Assembly: GCA_938029995.1 (NCBI GenBank)
Contig: CALHGI010000526.1
Span: 1-14,115, forward strand
From: an uncultured cyanobacterium
GTDB taxonomy: Bacteria > Cyanobacteriota > Cyanobacteriia > Phormidesmidales > Phormidesmidaceae
Reading direction: 5' to 3'
DNA: 14,115 nucleotides
The position numbers and the translations under genes were made by a program. The notes beneath the pieces were generated by a model that saw only the letters and a program-made list of their open reading frames with translations, did not search any database and had not been told where the DNA came from. Positions 13,810 through 14,115 of the stretch are shown here, piece by piece. Position 1 is the stretch's first letter, and each line of letters opens with the position of its first letter.

Positions 13810-14115
13810 GGGGTTACCCCTTTTGAACTAGATTTTTGTTTGTCGTCCGTGGCCTGGGGCCGTAGATCTTCCAGCCAAACCTGAGGCTGTTGACTAGGAC
13901 GTTGCGGCAGTTGCAACATACCAATCTCCGCCAGTCGCACAACGGTTCCTAAGGATTCGACCAGCTGGGGATCAAATCGCCGACCACTGAGTTCTTCGCA
14001 GGCGGCTAAGGATTCACTGAGGGACATGGCGGCTCGATTGCCCCTGGCTTCCGTCAGTTCTTGAAAATAGGCAACTAGCCCTAAAACCCTGGAAGCCAGA
14101 GGGATTTCCTGGGCT
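13806..14115 (-). CDS. HD-GYP-like protein, C-terminal end only (5' part outside window)
   Basis: The frame stays open from the TGA at 13806-13808 to the right edge, about 102 codons, so the ATG at 14027 is internal and not the start. Residues IPLASRVLGLVAYFQELTEA, then RGNRAAMSLSESL and SGRRFDPQLVESL, line up with the end of HD-GYP/HD phosphohydrolase domains, which read like I-LAVADVYDALTSDRPYR, then S-EEAL and SGTQFDPELV. The two Asp of the VADVYDAL block, one a metal ligand in characterised enzymes, are Ala and Gln here. A polar tail of about 40 residues follows. HD-GYP domains degrade cyclic di-GMP; this one may be inactive or act only as a binding or signalling module. The N-terminal part is not visible. 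It overlaps the pentapeptide-repeat gene by four bases. Confidence 0.7.
   Translation of the reverse strand, partial: AQEIPLASRVLGLVAYFQELTEARGNRAAMSLSESLAACEELSGRRFDPQLVESLGTVVRLAEIGMLQLPQRPSQQPQVWLEDLRPQATDDKQKSSSKGVTP

Noticed and set aside
14025..14027. ATG as the true start of a 73-residue protein.
   Set aside because: The frame is open to the window edge and the residues before the ATG continue the HD-GYP-like alignment.

Overview
The window reads as chromosomal DNA of a cyanobacterium. Evidence for this: five copies of the octamer GCGATCGC (HIP1, over-represented in many cyanobacterial genomes) at 1446, 2369, 2493, 8032 and 9303; the gene order rplS, tRNA-Trp, secE, nusG, rplK, rplA, rplJ, rplL typical of cyanobacteria; and protein sequences that look cyanobacterial (Met/Gly-rich L7/L12 hinge, SphX/PstS-type phosphate-binding protein, pentapeptide-repeat protein). 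Base composition is moderate. I see no phage, insertion sequence, CRISPR array or foreign island. The genus cannot be fixed by eye.

Layout. 34-1026 (-): aldo/keto reductase. 1338-2270 (+): exported ChaN-like protein. 2291-3706 (-): membrane-anchored, TPR-bearing, ABC-type substrate-binding-like protein, convergent with the ChaN-like gene. 3707-4120: spacer with a possible folded leader and a 17-bp perfect terminator hairpin. 4121-8346 (-): the translation/secretion cluster, transcribed right to left from rplS through tRNA-Trp, secE, nusG, rplK and rplA, then an L10 leader with attenuator, then rplJ and rplL. 8558-9391 (+): type I methionine aminopeptidase, divergent from rplS. 9388-11511 (-): two proteins with a TonB-like N-terminus. 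11678-12622 (-): PstS/SphX phosphate-binding protein behind a Pho-box array. 12890-13150 (-): small two-helix membrane protein. 13225-13809 (-): pentapeptide-repeat protein, whose start overlaps the stop of a gene running off the right edge (13806-14115). That gene encodes the C-terminal end of an HD-GYP-like protein that has lost key acidic residues.

How the parts work together. The central cluster makes ribosomal proteins L19, L11, L1, L10 and L7/L12, the SecE translocon subunit, the transcription factor NusG and tRNA-Trp. The 340-base gap between rplA and rplJ shows an intrinsic terminator, an antiterminator and an upstream hairpin that exclude one another, which fits feedback control of L10 and L7/L12 synthesis. 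The pstS promoter region has CTTAA cores exactly 22 bp apart (octamers at 11-bp steps), consistent with control by the phosphate-sensing SphS-SphR (PhoR-PhoB) system. The most unusual items are the adjacent TonB-like pair and the HD-GYP-like/pentapeptide coupled pair. Nothing here is clearly a wholly new system.
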